DNA of 13,773 nt from Magnetococcales bacterium (lineage in GTDB: Bacteria > Pseudomonadota > Magnetococcia > Magnetococcales > Magnetaquicoccaceae): positions 1 to 13,773 of the forward strand of contig JADGCE010000052.1 in assembly GCA_015229095.1 (NCBI GenBank), in the 5' to 3' direction. The translations under genes were made by a program, and so were the position numbers. This document shows positions 1 through 6,427 of this stretch, in pieces. Under the pieces are notes generated by a model. The model did no database searches and was not told the origin of the DNA. It saw only the letters and a program-made list of their open reading frames with translations. Positions within the stretch are counted from its first letter, which is position 1; each line of letters opens with the position of its first letter.

Positions 1-907
1 TGACCGTGGCATAATGGACCGCCTCCGACAGACGGGCGGCATTCTGGGGACGGTGAAAAAAATCGATCAACCGGGCCGCCTCCGCCTGCTTTTTGGAGGC
101 TTTGAGAATGGTAAAACTGTCCACCCACAGCAGAGTGCCCTCCTTGGGCACCTCGAAGGCCACGTTGGGTTCCATCCTGCCCAGGGTGATGGCATCGCCG
201 TTAAACATCAGGGCCATCCGGTACTCCCCGGTGATGAGCGGCGATTTTTCTCCCAGTCCCATGTAACCATAGGTGTGAACGAACGGCTTTTGGGCGAGCA
301 ACAGGGCGGCCGATTCATCCAACGCCTTTTTGTCGGGATTATCCATGGAATACCCCAGGGCTTTGACGGCGATGGTGCGCATGGCGATGGCATCGGCCAG
401 CATCATGATTTTTCCCTTCAACTCGGGTGCGGGGCGCAACAGGGCCATCCAACTGCTCACATCGCCTTTGTACAGATCTTTCCGGTAGCCAATGCCCAGG
501 GTGCCCCACGCCCAGGGGACGGAATAGCGCTCCGCTTCCGGGTAGGTGTTCCGCCATTTGCTGGCGATGTGGGAGAGATTGGGAATTTTGTCGGCGGGAA
601 TGGGGGCCAGCCACTGGGAGTTGACATAGGCTTGAATATCCTTGGCCTGCACCACGGCGATATCATAGCCGGCTCCGTTGGTCTGGGCCAACAGGGCATC
701 CCGCCCCTCCTCGGTTTCGAAAAAGACCTCACGGACATGAATGCCGGTCTCTTTTTCAAAGTCGGCCAGGAGCGTTTTGTCCATATACTCGTCCCAGTTG
801 AGCAGCACCAGCTCCTCGCTGTGGGCGGGCAGAAGAGGGGAAAAAGAGAGAGCCAGGCAAAACAACAGGCGCAGCAGAGAGGGGATGGGCAACCGAAAAC
901 GTGTCAT
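1..907 (-). CDS. potD: PotD-family periplasmic polyamine (spermidine/putrescine)-binding protein, C-terminus cut off by the window edge
   Basis: Reading leftward from the ATG at 907 the frame stays open to the window edge, giving 302 residues; the family is usually near 350, so about 45 residues lie outside. A hydrophobic signal peptide covers roughly residues 1-30, ending around Ala-His-Ser. The mature part then shows the PotD signatures: LLNWDEYMDK at the start, YDIAVV, YSVPWAWGTLGIGY, and LLWVDSF in the C-terminal lobe, whose Trp and Asp correspond to polyamine-contacting residues in E. coli PotD. A good Shine-Dalgarno (AAGGAG) sits 7 bases before the ATG. The protein would deliver polyamines to a PotABC-type ABC importer, whose permease and ATPase genes could lie beyond the left edge. 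A strong terminator separates it from the porin gene upstream, so it probably has its own promoter. PotF-like putrescine specificity cannot be excluded. Confidence 0.9.
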   Translation of the reverse strand, partial: MTRFRLPIPSLLRLLFCLALSFSPLLPAHSEELVLLNWDEYMDKTLLADFEKETGIHVREVFFETEEGRDALLAQTNGAGYDIAVVQAKDIQAYVNSQWLAPIPADKIPNLSHIASKWRNTYPEAERYSVPWAWGTLGIGYRKDLYKGDVSSWMALLRPAPELKGKIMMLADAIAMRTIAVKALGYSMDNPDKKALDESAALLLAQKPFVHTYGYMGLGEKSPLITGEYRMALMFNGDAITLGRMEPNVAFEVPKEGTLLWVDSFTILKASKKQAEAARLIDFFHRPQNAARLSEAVHYATV

Positions 908-956
908 GTGCAGCTCCTTGTCCGTTGGTTTCGTTGCAATCCTGTCGACAGTTTTC

Positions 957-998
957 AAAAAAAAAGCGGGTCACGAGGGCACTGCGACCCCCGTGACC
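957..998 (-). terminator. Strong intrinsic terminator downstream of the porin gene
   Basis: On the minus strand, 998-969 folds into GGTCACGGGGG / CCCTCGTGACC: eleven pairs, one of them G-T, plus a possible T-G closing pair, around a loop of about 6 bases. After three bases (CGC) comes a run of nine T at 965-957. It lies 36 bases past the porin stop codon and 50 bases before the PotD-like start, so it should end transcripts coming from the porin gene. Confidence 0.85.
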
Positions 999-1033
999 GC
1001 CACGGTGACGGATTTCAGCGGAAAAGACAAGGG

Positions 1034-1804
1034 TCAGAATGATTTGGAAACGCTGAAAATGCCCCGACCGTCGGCATGGGCAGACGGATTCAAAAAGCGA
1101 CCGTCGTTGTCGACGCCGACATAGTTGACCTCAAACCCAAAACCGGCCAACTCGGTGGCCGCCCCCAGGCTGTAGTCTGAAAAGCCACGGATGCCCCTGG
1201 TATTCTGCACCTTGTACCAATCCCCGAAGGCATAGCCATAATGGCCCTTCAAAGTCACCTTGACAGGCAGTTCATAGGCCAGCTGGGTATCCAGGTAGGA
1301 GGCCGATTCATCGACAGGCCCGGTATAATCATCCGAGTAAAAATATTTCACCTTCAGGCTGGCACTGTCGAGTTTGTAGCCACCGCCCAAAAAATATTCC
1401 CGATAGTCATAGTCCGCCCAGTCGGGTGATTTGGGATAAAGATAGGCGATCACACCCAGATCCAGGCTCAGGCCATTGGACCACTCCCGGGTATAACCGG
1501 CAGTCAGATCGATCTCCAGGGAGCTGCCATCGCCATCGTTGAAATCGACGTTGGAGCCAAAAAAGCCCAGATAGAAGCCGGAATCGTGGTTGGCATTCAA
1601 GGTGCCCTGGAGGGCCACGCCATGGTCACTGGCGGTCAGTCCCCGGGAGACATATTCGTTCGCCAAAGTCAGGTTGCCGCTCAGGGTAAACCCCGCCAAT
1701 TTGTTTTTGTCCGCCTCCGGGGCAGCATCCTCTGCCAGCAGCGGCGTGGAACAGAGGGACAAGAGTCCCAAGACACAAGCAGCCACTTCCTTCTTCATAG
1801 CCAT
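1034..1804 (-). CDS. TorF-family putative outer-membrane porin
   Basis: The 256-residue product has an N-terminal signal peptide (basic MAMKKE, hydrophobic core, cleavage near LLA/EDA at residue 24). A short acidic stretch follows, then an amphipathic beta-rich body. The sequence right after the linker (SGNLTLANEYVSRGLTAS) is the hallmark of the TorF / gcw_chp family of putative beta-barrel proteins. Alternating aromatic strands and a C-terminal Phe (KSF) match outer-membrane barrel insertion signals. The family is poorly characterised; a porin role is inferred from homology. GAAAGGA lies just upstream; a second ATG two codons inside (1798) has better spacing to it and is an equally good start. 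The gene follows siaB by 99 bases and ends at a strong terminator. Confidence 0.88.
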   Translation of the reverse strand: MAMKKEVAACVLGLLSLCSTPLLAEDAAPEADKNKLAGFTLSGNLTLANEYVSRGLTASDHGVALQGTLNANHDSGFYLGFFGSNVDFNDGDGSSLEIDLTAGYTREWSNGLSLDLGVIAYLYPKSPDWADYDYREYFLGGGYKLDSASLKVKYFYSDDYTGPVDESASYLDTQLAYELPVKVTLKGHYGYAFGDWYKVQNTRGIRGFSDYSLGAATELAGFGFEVNYVGVDNDGRFLNPSAHADGRGIFSVSKSF

Positions 1805-1873
1805 TTTCCTTTCGTTAGTAAGATAACCTGATGATTTTCAATAATTAAATGCCATCCCGCAGCACTCACCGGC

Positions 1874-1902
1874 AGGATACACAGCAAACAACGGCGTTGC
1901 AA
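1874..1902 (-). promoter_or_regulatory. Possible sigma70-type promoter for the porin gene
   Basis: On the minus strand TTGCAA (1902-1897) is followed after 17 bases by TATCCT (1879-1874). This would give a leader of about 60 bases before the porin ATG. Each hexamer matches the consensus at four of six positions, so the call is weak. Readthrough from siaCB is the alternative. Confidence 0.3.
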
Positions 1903-1903
1903 G

Positions 1904-2449
1904 TCAAACAATCACCCGAATGGAAAAAAGGGTCAACGCCGCATCCCAGGGGGAAAAGCTGAAACTGAAATCACTGGCGCGGCGGGCCATCTCGATCAGT
2001 CCCAAACCGGCTCCCCGACTTCCGGCCATGGGTTCGCTGCGACCACGCTCTTTGAAATAGGCCCGCAATTGCTCCCTGTTCATGCCCTGAATGGTGACCA
2101 ACTGCTGCTCCAGAGGGGGGCGATCGGTGGTTTTGATCAGATTGCCGCAAGAGACAAAAAAATGGCCCTGCTTGCGTCCGACGATCACCATGCCCACCCC
2201 CGACTCTCCCCGCCCGGTGGAGGTGCATACCCGCTCTTCCGAATAGCGGATAATATTTTGCACCTGTTCGACAAAGATGGCGAAGACCCGGAGTGTCTGA
2301 TTGCTGTCGGAGCGTTCCTGCTCCATCTGCCTCTTTAGGACATTTTCAAGCATTTCAATAACCTCCTGGCTCATGGGGCCACGGGCGCAGAAGAGCACCC
2401 CATCCTCCTCCGCCTGCCTGAAATAGTATGGAATCACCGTCTCATTCAT
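1904..2449 (-). CDS. siaB: SiaB-family protein kinase (partner of SiaC)
   Basis: The protein has 181 residues from ATG 2449 (MNETVIPYYF). I prefer this start because AGGA lies 9-10 bases upstream and family members start close to this motif; an in-frame ATG at 2500 would add 17 unconserved residues and has no convincing Shine-Dalgarno. The N-terminal YYFRQAEEDGVLFCARGPMS stretch is typical of SiaB (DUF6272). FVEQVQNIIRYS resembles the N-box of GHKL-fold kinases and GAGLGLIEMARRAS a glycine-rich ATP-lid/G2-like box. In Pseudomonas, SiaB phosphorylates SiaC, the SiaA phosphatase reverses this, and unphosphorylated SiaC activates the SiaD diguanylate cyclase to control aggregation. The gene follows siaC by 57 bases, so the two form an operon. 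No siaA or siaD is visible here. Confidence 0.85.
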   Translation of the reverse strand: MNETVIPYYFRQAEEDGVLFCARGPMSQEVIEMLENVLKRQMEQERSDSNQTLRVFAIFVEQVQNIIRYSEERVCTSTGRGESGVGMVIVGRKQGHFFVSCGNLIKTTDRPPLEQQLVTIQGMNREQLRAYFKERGRSEPMAGSRGAGLGLIEMARRASDFSFSFSPWDAALTLFSIRVIV

Positions 2450-2506
2450 GCCAGTCGATCCTGTAAAAGGGTGTGTCGCCCCTGGGAGCGCGGGTCGCAC
2501 AGGAGA

Positions 2507-2914
2507 TCAAGGGAGGGCATCGCCTTCAGTGATCATGGGAACCAGGTGGAAGGTCAGGTGTTGCAGATCTTCCTTGAACTCCTCCCCATATTCCTGCGAC
2601 ATGTCATCGTCCGCATCATAAAACCAGTGGACGGTCACGCTGTTTTTGCCATTTTCCGCCGCATCGTCCAGCATGTCGAACAAATTCATGAACACCTTGA
2701 AGGAGCTGCTGTTGAAATAAACGATGAAAAGGCGCACTTCAATCGTTTGGCCCACAGCCTGCGCCAAATATTCGGTCAACCAAGCAAAGACAGGCTCGTA
2801 AAAGTGCGCCGTGTTTTCGATATAGGACTTGCCTCGGAAGTTCAGCTGGTTTTTTGCATAAAAAAACTGGATTTCCGGCGACGATTGCGTGGCAGCAAGC
2901 ACAAAATCTTCCAC
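2507..2914 (-). CDS. siaC: SiaC-family regulatory phosphoprotein (DUF1987), GTG start
   Basis: A 135-residue DUF1987 protein, close to the family's usual 120-130 residues. The frame has no ATG near the conserved beginning. The GTG at 2914 (giving MEDFVLAATQSSPEIQFFYA) has AAAGGG 8 bases upstream and is the best start; the frame runs on upstream for over 200 codons but that extension overlaps the divergent promoter region and pilC. The key motif is VYFNSSSFK: Ser69-Ser71 align with the region around Thr68, the residue phosphorylated in Pseudomonas SiaC. The acidic C-terminal half (YDADDDMSQEYGEEF) is also typical. It would act as a phosphorylation-dependent switch on a diguanylate cyclase, with the downstream SiaB as its kinase. 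Its target cyclase is not in this window. Confidence 0.88.
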   Translation of the reverse strand: MEDFVLAATQSSPEIQFFYAKNQLNFRGKSYIENTAHFYEPVFAWLTEYLAQAVGQTIEVRLFIVYFNSSSFKVFMNLFDMLDDAAENGKNSVTVHWFYDADDDMSQEYGEEFKEDLQHLTFHLVPMITEGDALP

Positions 2915-2964
2915 TTTACATACCCTTTCCCGACAACGACAGCCCCATGACGAAGGCCCATACC

Positions 2965-2999
2965 AGACCGCAACGCGACACTGGTTGGAGACCGCAACG
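2965..2999. repeat. Direct repeat of 11 bases, 24-base period, in the siaC/pilC divergent region
   Basis: AGACCGCAACG occurs at 2965-2975 and again at 2989-2999. The copies sit just downstream of the likely siaC transcription start and upstream of pilC. A 24-base period is a little over two helical turns, so the pair could be two sites for one regulator on nearly the same DNA face. No known box is recognised. Confidence 0.4.
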
Positions 3000-3034
3000 G
3001 GGGTCAGAATGCGCTGTCTGCCCCCTTTTGTCAA
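2999..3034 (-). promoter_or_regulatory. Putative siaCB promoter overlapped by an inverted repeat
   Basis: On the minus strand a perfect TTGACA (3034-3029) is followed after 17 bases by CATTCT (3011-3006), a weak -10 that keeps the A2 and T6 positions. The same stretch holds an inverted repeat: GGGGG-T-CAGA at 2999-3008 pairs with TCTGCCCCC at 3017-3025 (nine pairs, one bulged T). Read on the plus strand, this hairpin is followed by TTTT (3026-3029), so it could instead act as a weak plus-strand terminator. An operator within the siaC promoter is the simpler reading. Confidence 0.4.
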
Positions 3035-3067
3035 TCTTCCTCGCAATCTTTGGTCGGGTGCAGTGCC

Positions 3068-3096
3068 TTGCGCCCTTTGTGGCGTCCGGTTACACT
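3068..3096 (+). promoter_or_regulatory. Putative sigma70-type promoter for pilC
   Basis: TTGCGC (3068-3073), a 17-base spacer and TACACT (3091-3096) lie 45-73 bases before the pilC ATG. Each hexamer matches the consensus at four of six positions. Confidence 0.4.
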
Positions 3097-3140
3097 TTCT
3101 CCACCCCGCTTTTCGGATGGATTGTTTGGAGTGGTGCTCT

Positions 3141-4343
3141 ATGGATGTTTTTGTGTGGGAAGGGCTGACCAAAGCTGGTGCCAAGCGTACCGGCCAGATG
3201 GAAGGGGAGAGCGTGGGTGCGGTGTTGGCGCAGCTGCGCCGGCAAGGGCTGAGGGAGATCAAGGCGCGCAAAAAGTCCAAAGAGAGCAGACTGTTTGCCC
3301 GCACCCGCATCTCCGAGATGGAAATCGTTGCCTTCACCCGGCAGTTGGCCACCATGGTGGGTTCCGGATTGCCCCTGGTCTCCTGCTTTGATCTGGTGGC
3401 CAAAAGCTCGGAAAATCCCGCCGTGCGGGCGGTGACTCTGCGGGTCAAACTGGAGATTGAGGCAGGCAGTGCCCTGACCGATGCCCTTCTCAAAGAGCCC
3501 ACCATGTTTGATGAACTGTTTGTCAATCTGGTGCGGGCCGGGGAGCAGTCGGGCATTCTGGAGGCGGTACTGAACCGGTTGGCCGTCTACAAGGAAAAGT
3601 CCGCCGCCCTGCGGGCCAAGATCAAATCCGCCATGACCTACCCCATCGCGGTATTGGTCATCGCCTTCATCATCACCGGCATCCTGATGGTTTTTGTTGT
3701 CCCGGCTTTTGCGGACCTTTTCGCCGGTTTCGGGGCCCAACTGCCCATGCCGACACGCATCGTCATCAGCCTCTCCAACTGGACCCAGGCCAACTGGTGG
3801 CTGGTCATCCTGGCCGTTGCGGCGGCCCAGTATGGTTTTGCCAAGGCCTACGCCAAGAACGACGCCTTTCATTTCCAGATGGACCGGCTCTCCCTGAATC
3901 TGCCTGTCTTCGGCATGATTTTGCGCAAGTCCGGGGTGGCGCGCTTTGCCCGCACCTTCAGCACCATGGTCGCCGCCGGAACCCCCATCCTGGAAAGCCT
4001 GGAAAATGTGGCCAAAACGGCGGGCAATCGGGTGATCCAAAAGGCTGTCATGGATGCCCGCGCCTCCATCTCCGAGGGGCGCACCCTGACAGAACCCCTG
4101 GATGCGTCCGGTCTCTTTCCCGCCATGGTGACACAAATGATCCATATCGGCGAATCCACCGGCAACCTGGAGTTGATGCTGCAAAAAATTGCCGATTTTT
4201 ACGAAGAGGAGGTGGATCGGGCGGTGGCCAACCTGACTGCCCTGTTGGAGCCCATCATTCTGGTCGTCCTCGGTACGCTGATCGGTGGTTTGGTGGTGGC
4301 CATGTATTTGCCGATTTTCCAGATAGGCAGCGTCGTCGGTTGA
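3141..4343 (+). CDS. pilC: PilC/GspF-family type IV pilus inner-membrane platform protein
   Basis: The product has 400 residues from the ATG at 3141, the usual length of PilC. The start is fixed by GGAG about 8 bases upstream and by the typical N-terminal MDVFVWEGLTKAG; the frame stays open further upstream but that part is unconserved. It carries two T2SSF domains (about residues 65-190 and 265-390), with the conserved FTRQLATMVGSGLPLV at the start of the first and FARTFSTMVAAGTPI at the second. Membrane segments lie near residues 165-190, 218-236 and 370-398. It would form the inner-membrane base on which the PilB/PilT ATPases act during pilus assembly. No other pil or gsp gene adjoins it, so a PilC-like GspF role cannot be formally excluded, but the sequence is closest to PilC as I recall the families. 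Confidence 0.92.
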   Translation: MDVFVWEGLTKAGAKRTGQMEGESVGAVLAQLRRQGLREIKARKKSKESRLFARTRISEMEIVAFTRQLATMVGSGLPLVSCFDLVAKSSENPAVRAVTLRVKLEIEAGSALTDALLKEPTMFDELFVNLVRAGEQSGILEAVLNRLAVYKEKSAALRAKIKSAMTYPIAVLVIAFIITGILMVFVVPAFADLFAGFGAQLPMPTRIVISLSNWTQANWWLVILAVAAAQYGFAKAYAKNDAFHFQMDRLSLNLPVFGMILRKSGVARFARTFSTMVAAGTPILESLENVAKTAGNRVIQKAVMDARASISEGRTLTEPLDASGLFPAMVTQMIHIGESTGNLELMLQKIADFYEEEVDRAVANLTALLEPIILVVLGTLIGGLVVAMYLPIFQIGSVVG

Positions 4344-4393
4344 GCGGTACGGAACCGTGCCGGGAGGAAAGGAGAGCCGGCTCCATTTAGCTC

Positions 4394-4422
4394 CATGCAA
4401 TTTACGCAATTCCCTGTATAAT
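4394..4422 (+). promoter_or_regulatory. Likely promoter of the FKBP gene (consensus -10)
   Basis: A perfect TATAAT lies at 4417-4422, 44 bases before the FKBP ATG. No good -35 hexamer is found at 16-18 bases (CATGCA is the 17-base option). A direct repeat GCTCCAT (4380-4386 and 4390-4396, 10-base period) occupies the -35 zone and could be an activator site. Confidence 0.45.
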
Positions 4423-4466
4423 CCCACCCCGATTCGTTGTGATCCACCCCAGACAGAAGGTTTGCC

Positions 4467-5180
4467 ATGAAACAGACGACACTTCACGCCATTGCTCTCC
4501 TGATGACGGGGTGGATGGCCATCCCGGCGGCCCAGGCCGGAGAGGAGCCACCCAAAACCCTCAAGGAACGCTTCAGCTATGCCCTGGGCCAGCGCATCGG
4601 TGCCGATGTCAGCCAGATGAAGGATAAACTGGATGCGGCCGCTTTCATGCGGGGCCTGCAGGACCATATGGGCGGCAAGCCATCGTTGATGAGCCCCGAT
4701 GAGGTGGCCAAAACCAACGAAGAGTTCCAGAAAACCATGCAGGAAGAGATGCAGAAAGAGGCCCAGCTCACCACCAATAAAAACCGCAGCGAAGGGGAGA
4801 GCTTTCTGGCCAAAAACAAGGAGCGCAAAGAGGTCACCACCACGGTCAGCGGTCTGCAGTATGAGGTGATCACCCCTGGCAACGGTCCCAAGCCCCTGGC
4901 AACCGATACCGTCAAGGTCCACTACCAGGGCACCCTGCTCGACGGCACCGAGTTTGACAGCTCCTACAAACGCAAAGAGCCGGTCTCCTTCCCCCTGGAT
5001 CGGGTCATTCCCGGCTGGACGGAAGGTTTGCAACTGATGCCCGTCGGCGCCAAATATCGCTTTTTTATCCCGGCTGAACTGGCTTACGGCAAACGGGGCG
5101 CTCCCCCGAAGATCGGCGGAGATGCCACCTTGAAGTTTGAGGTGGAGTTGCTGGAGATTGTCAAAACAGGCGGCAAGTAA
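4467..5180 (+). CDS. Periplasmic FKBP-type peptidyl-prolyl cis-trans isomerase (Mip/FkpA-like)
   Basis: The 237-residue protein has a signal peptide (residues 1-24, cleavage after AQA). It is followed by an FKBP_N dimerisation region (about 30-125: KERFSYALGQRIGADV, then a long charged helix rich in Glu, Lys and Gln) and a C-terminal FKBP domain (about 130-234). Active-site signatures are present: VKVHYQGTLLDGTEFDSS, VIPGWTEGLQLMPVGAKYRFFIP and LAYGKRGAPPKIGGDATLKFEVELL. The protein should catalyse proline isomerisation and act as a V-shaped dimeric chaperone in the periplasm, perhaps on outer-membrane proteins. AGAAGG precedes the ATG. It appears to be transcribed from its own promoter after pilC and before the DedA gene; whether DedA is co-transcribed is unclear. 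Confidence 0.94.
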   Translation: MKQTTLHAIALLMTGWMAIPAAQAGEEPPKTLKERFSYALGQRIGADVSQMKDKLDAAAFMRGLQDHMGGKPSLMSPDEVAKTNEEFQKTMQEEMQKEAQLTTNKNRSEGESFLAKNKERKEVTTTVSGLQYEVITPGNGPKPLATDTVKVHYQGTLLDGTEFDSSYKRKEPVSFPLDRVIPGWTEGLQLMPVGAKYRFFIPAELAYGKRGAPPKIGGDATLKFEVELLEIVKTGGK

Positions 5181-5198
5181 GCGCAGCATGGTAAAACC

Positions 5199-5232
5199 GG
5201 TGGGGGGCTCTCCCCCCACCCCCCCCCGGGGG
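5199..5232. repeat. Perfect G/C hairpin and homopolymer block between the FKBP and DedA genes
   Basis: 5199-5220 is a perfect 9-bp inverted repeat (GGTGGGGGG, loop CTCT, CCCCCCACC). It is followed by more C, making a run of nine at 5219-5227, and then GGGGG. There is no T tract, so it is not a classical intrinsic terminator. It looks like an extragenic palindrome of the REP type or an mRNA-stabilising hairpin. Only one copy is present in the window. Confidence 0.55.
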
Positions 5233-5275
5233 CAACATTTCCCCCTGAACTCCCGGATGGCCTTGGAAGGGTGCG

Positions 5276-5851
5276 ATGGAGCAGTTTGTCAGTACGTTTA
5301 TCAACGAACATGGCTATTTGATCTATCCGCTGGTGCTGGTCTGGACCTTTTTTGAGGGCGAGACCATCGTGCTCCTGGTCTCCGCCATGGCCGCCACCAG
5401 TGCCCCCTTCATCAACCTGCCCTTGCTGGCCCTCTGCGCCACCACCGGCACCATGGCCGGGGACCAGCTTTTCTATTATCTGGGCCGTTTTTATGGCACC
5501 CCCTTCCTGGAAAAACGCCCCCATCTGGCCGCCAAAGCCGAACGGGGGTTTGCCCTGCTGCGCAAGGGGGAGGTGCCTTTTATCCTCTCCTACCGTTTTA
5601 TCTATGGCGTGCGCAACGTCAGCCCTTTTGTCGTCGGCGTCAGTGGCATTCCCCCCCTGCGTTTTTTATGGCTCAACGGAACGGCCTCCACCCTCTGGGC
5701 CCTCACCTTTACCATGGGGGGCTATTTTCTCGGCAAACTCCTGGAACAGTGGCTGGAAGAGTATAAGGTCCATATGCTGGTGGGCATCCTCCTCCTGGTG
5801 GTCGCCCTCTACGCCTACAACCGCTTCCGGAACAAAAAAACCGCTCCGTAA
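5276..5851 (+). CDS. DedA-family (SNARE-associated/VTT domain) inner-membrane protein
   Basis: The product is 191 residues, a normal length for DedA proteins, with GGAAGG 8 bases before the ATG. Hallmarks are the early acidic WTFFEGETIVLL, then GDQLFYYLGRFYG, and the later arginine motif YRFIYGVRNVSPFVVGVSGIPPLRF. Hydrophobic stretches fall at about residues 15-60, 105-125, 135-155 and 165-180, with a basic C-terminus. DedA/VTT proteins are lipid scramblases or flippases; some bacterial members recycle undecaprenyl phosphate or aid membrane-potential homeostasis and antibiotic resistance. Which substrate this one uses cannot be told. It ends 15 bases from the convergent DUF4276 gene, with no terminator visible. 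Confidence 0.92.
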   Translation: MEQFVSTFINEHGYLIYPLVLVWTFFEGETIVLLVSAMAATSAPFINLPLLALCATTGTMAGDQLFYYLGRFYGTPFLEKRPHLAAKAERGFALLRKGEVPFILSYRFIYGVRNVSPFVVGVSGIPPLRFLWLNGTASTLWALTFTMGGYFLGKLLEQWLEEYKVHMLVGILLLVVALYAYNRFRNKKTAP

Positions 5852-5866
5852 CGCCTAAACCGTCGA

Positions 5867-6427
5867 TCAAACATCCGCCAGCAGGCGGCGGATGCCTTCC
5901 ATGAAGACGTTAAAACTGCGCGAGGTATTGTTCTGCAGCTCCATGCACTGGCCCATGGCACGGGAGCCGGCGATTTTTTGGTAGGTGGGTACCAGTCTGA
6001 CCAGTTCCTGCAGAGGGTTTTCCAGTCTGTCGGGATCTCGATATTTGCGACCGCTCTGCCGGGCAGCGACGCTGTCGCTCCCTAGTGCCCCCTCGACAGC
6101 CTTCAGGTCACCCAGATACCATGACTCCAGCTCCCGGCAGGCGATGCGAACCAGTACCCCCTCTTTTCCTCCGGCACGGCATAACGCTTGTAGTCTTTCC
6201 TTGGTGAGATGGCAATCACTTGCATCCTTGTCACGCAAGACCACAAACCGGCACGCCTCGGGCGCCTGCCATCCTCGGAGCCTTTTGGAAAGTTGCTTTT
6301 CCAAATCCTGCTTGCCTTCGAAGACGACATAACGGAACTCCTGACCGGGAAAGAGGCGCGGCAGCAACGCCTGCAGCAACGCCTTGGCGGATTCCTCCTC
6401 CAGAAACAGAACCAGTTGCACGCTCAA
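5867..6427 (-). CDS. DUF4276 TOPRIM-like protein, TTG start overlapping the upstream ATPase
   Basis: The product has 186 residues. The start is TTG at 6427, overlapping the ATPase stop (TTGA), with GGGAG seven bases upstream; a GTG two codons in (6421) is the alternative. Acidic residues fit a TOPRIM fold: LFLEEES (Glu10-12, where the family usually has VEG.sD), then VVLRDKDASD (Asp66 and Asp68, the DxD pair), then ACRELESWYLGDL (Glu99, Glu101, Trp103), which is the most recognisable DUF4276 block. TOPRIM proteins paired with ABC/RecF-like ATPases are often the nuclease or effector half of OLD, PARIS or AbiL-like systems. Translational coupling to the ATPase argues that the two products work together. 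A nuclease role is inferred, not shown. Confidence 0.8.
   Translation of the reverse strand: MSVQLVLFLEEESAKALLQALLPRLFPGQEFRYVVFEGKQDLEKQLSKRLRGWQAPEACRFVVLRDKDASDCHLTKERLQALCRAGGKEGVLVRIACRELESWYLGDLKAVEGALGSDSVAARQSGRKYRDPDRLENPLQELVRLVPTYQKIAGSRAMGQCMELQNNTSRSFNVFMEGIRRLLADV

Noticed and set aside
14..1042. 342-codon plus-strand open frame
   Set aside because: It is antisense to the PotD-like gene, its translation is Gly/Gln/His-rich with no family features, and it has no ribosome site; the minus strand has clear PotD motifs.
1030..3010. Shared 11-mer GGGTCAGAATG at 1030-1040 and 3000-3010
   Set aside because: One copy is the porin stop region, the other an intergenic hairpin arm; with only two short copies this is probably chance.
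2915..3556. N-terminal extension of the siaC frame
   Set aside because: It would overlap pilC and the divergent promoters; the DUF1987 domain starts at the GTG with a proper Shine-Dalgarno.
3090..5219. 709-codon minus-strand open frame across pilC and the FKBP gene
   Set aside because: It is fully antisense to two well-recognised genes and low in recognisable structure; a by-product of GC-rich codon use.
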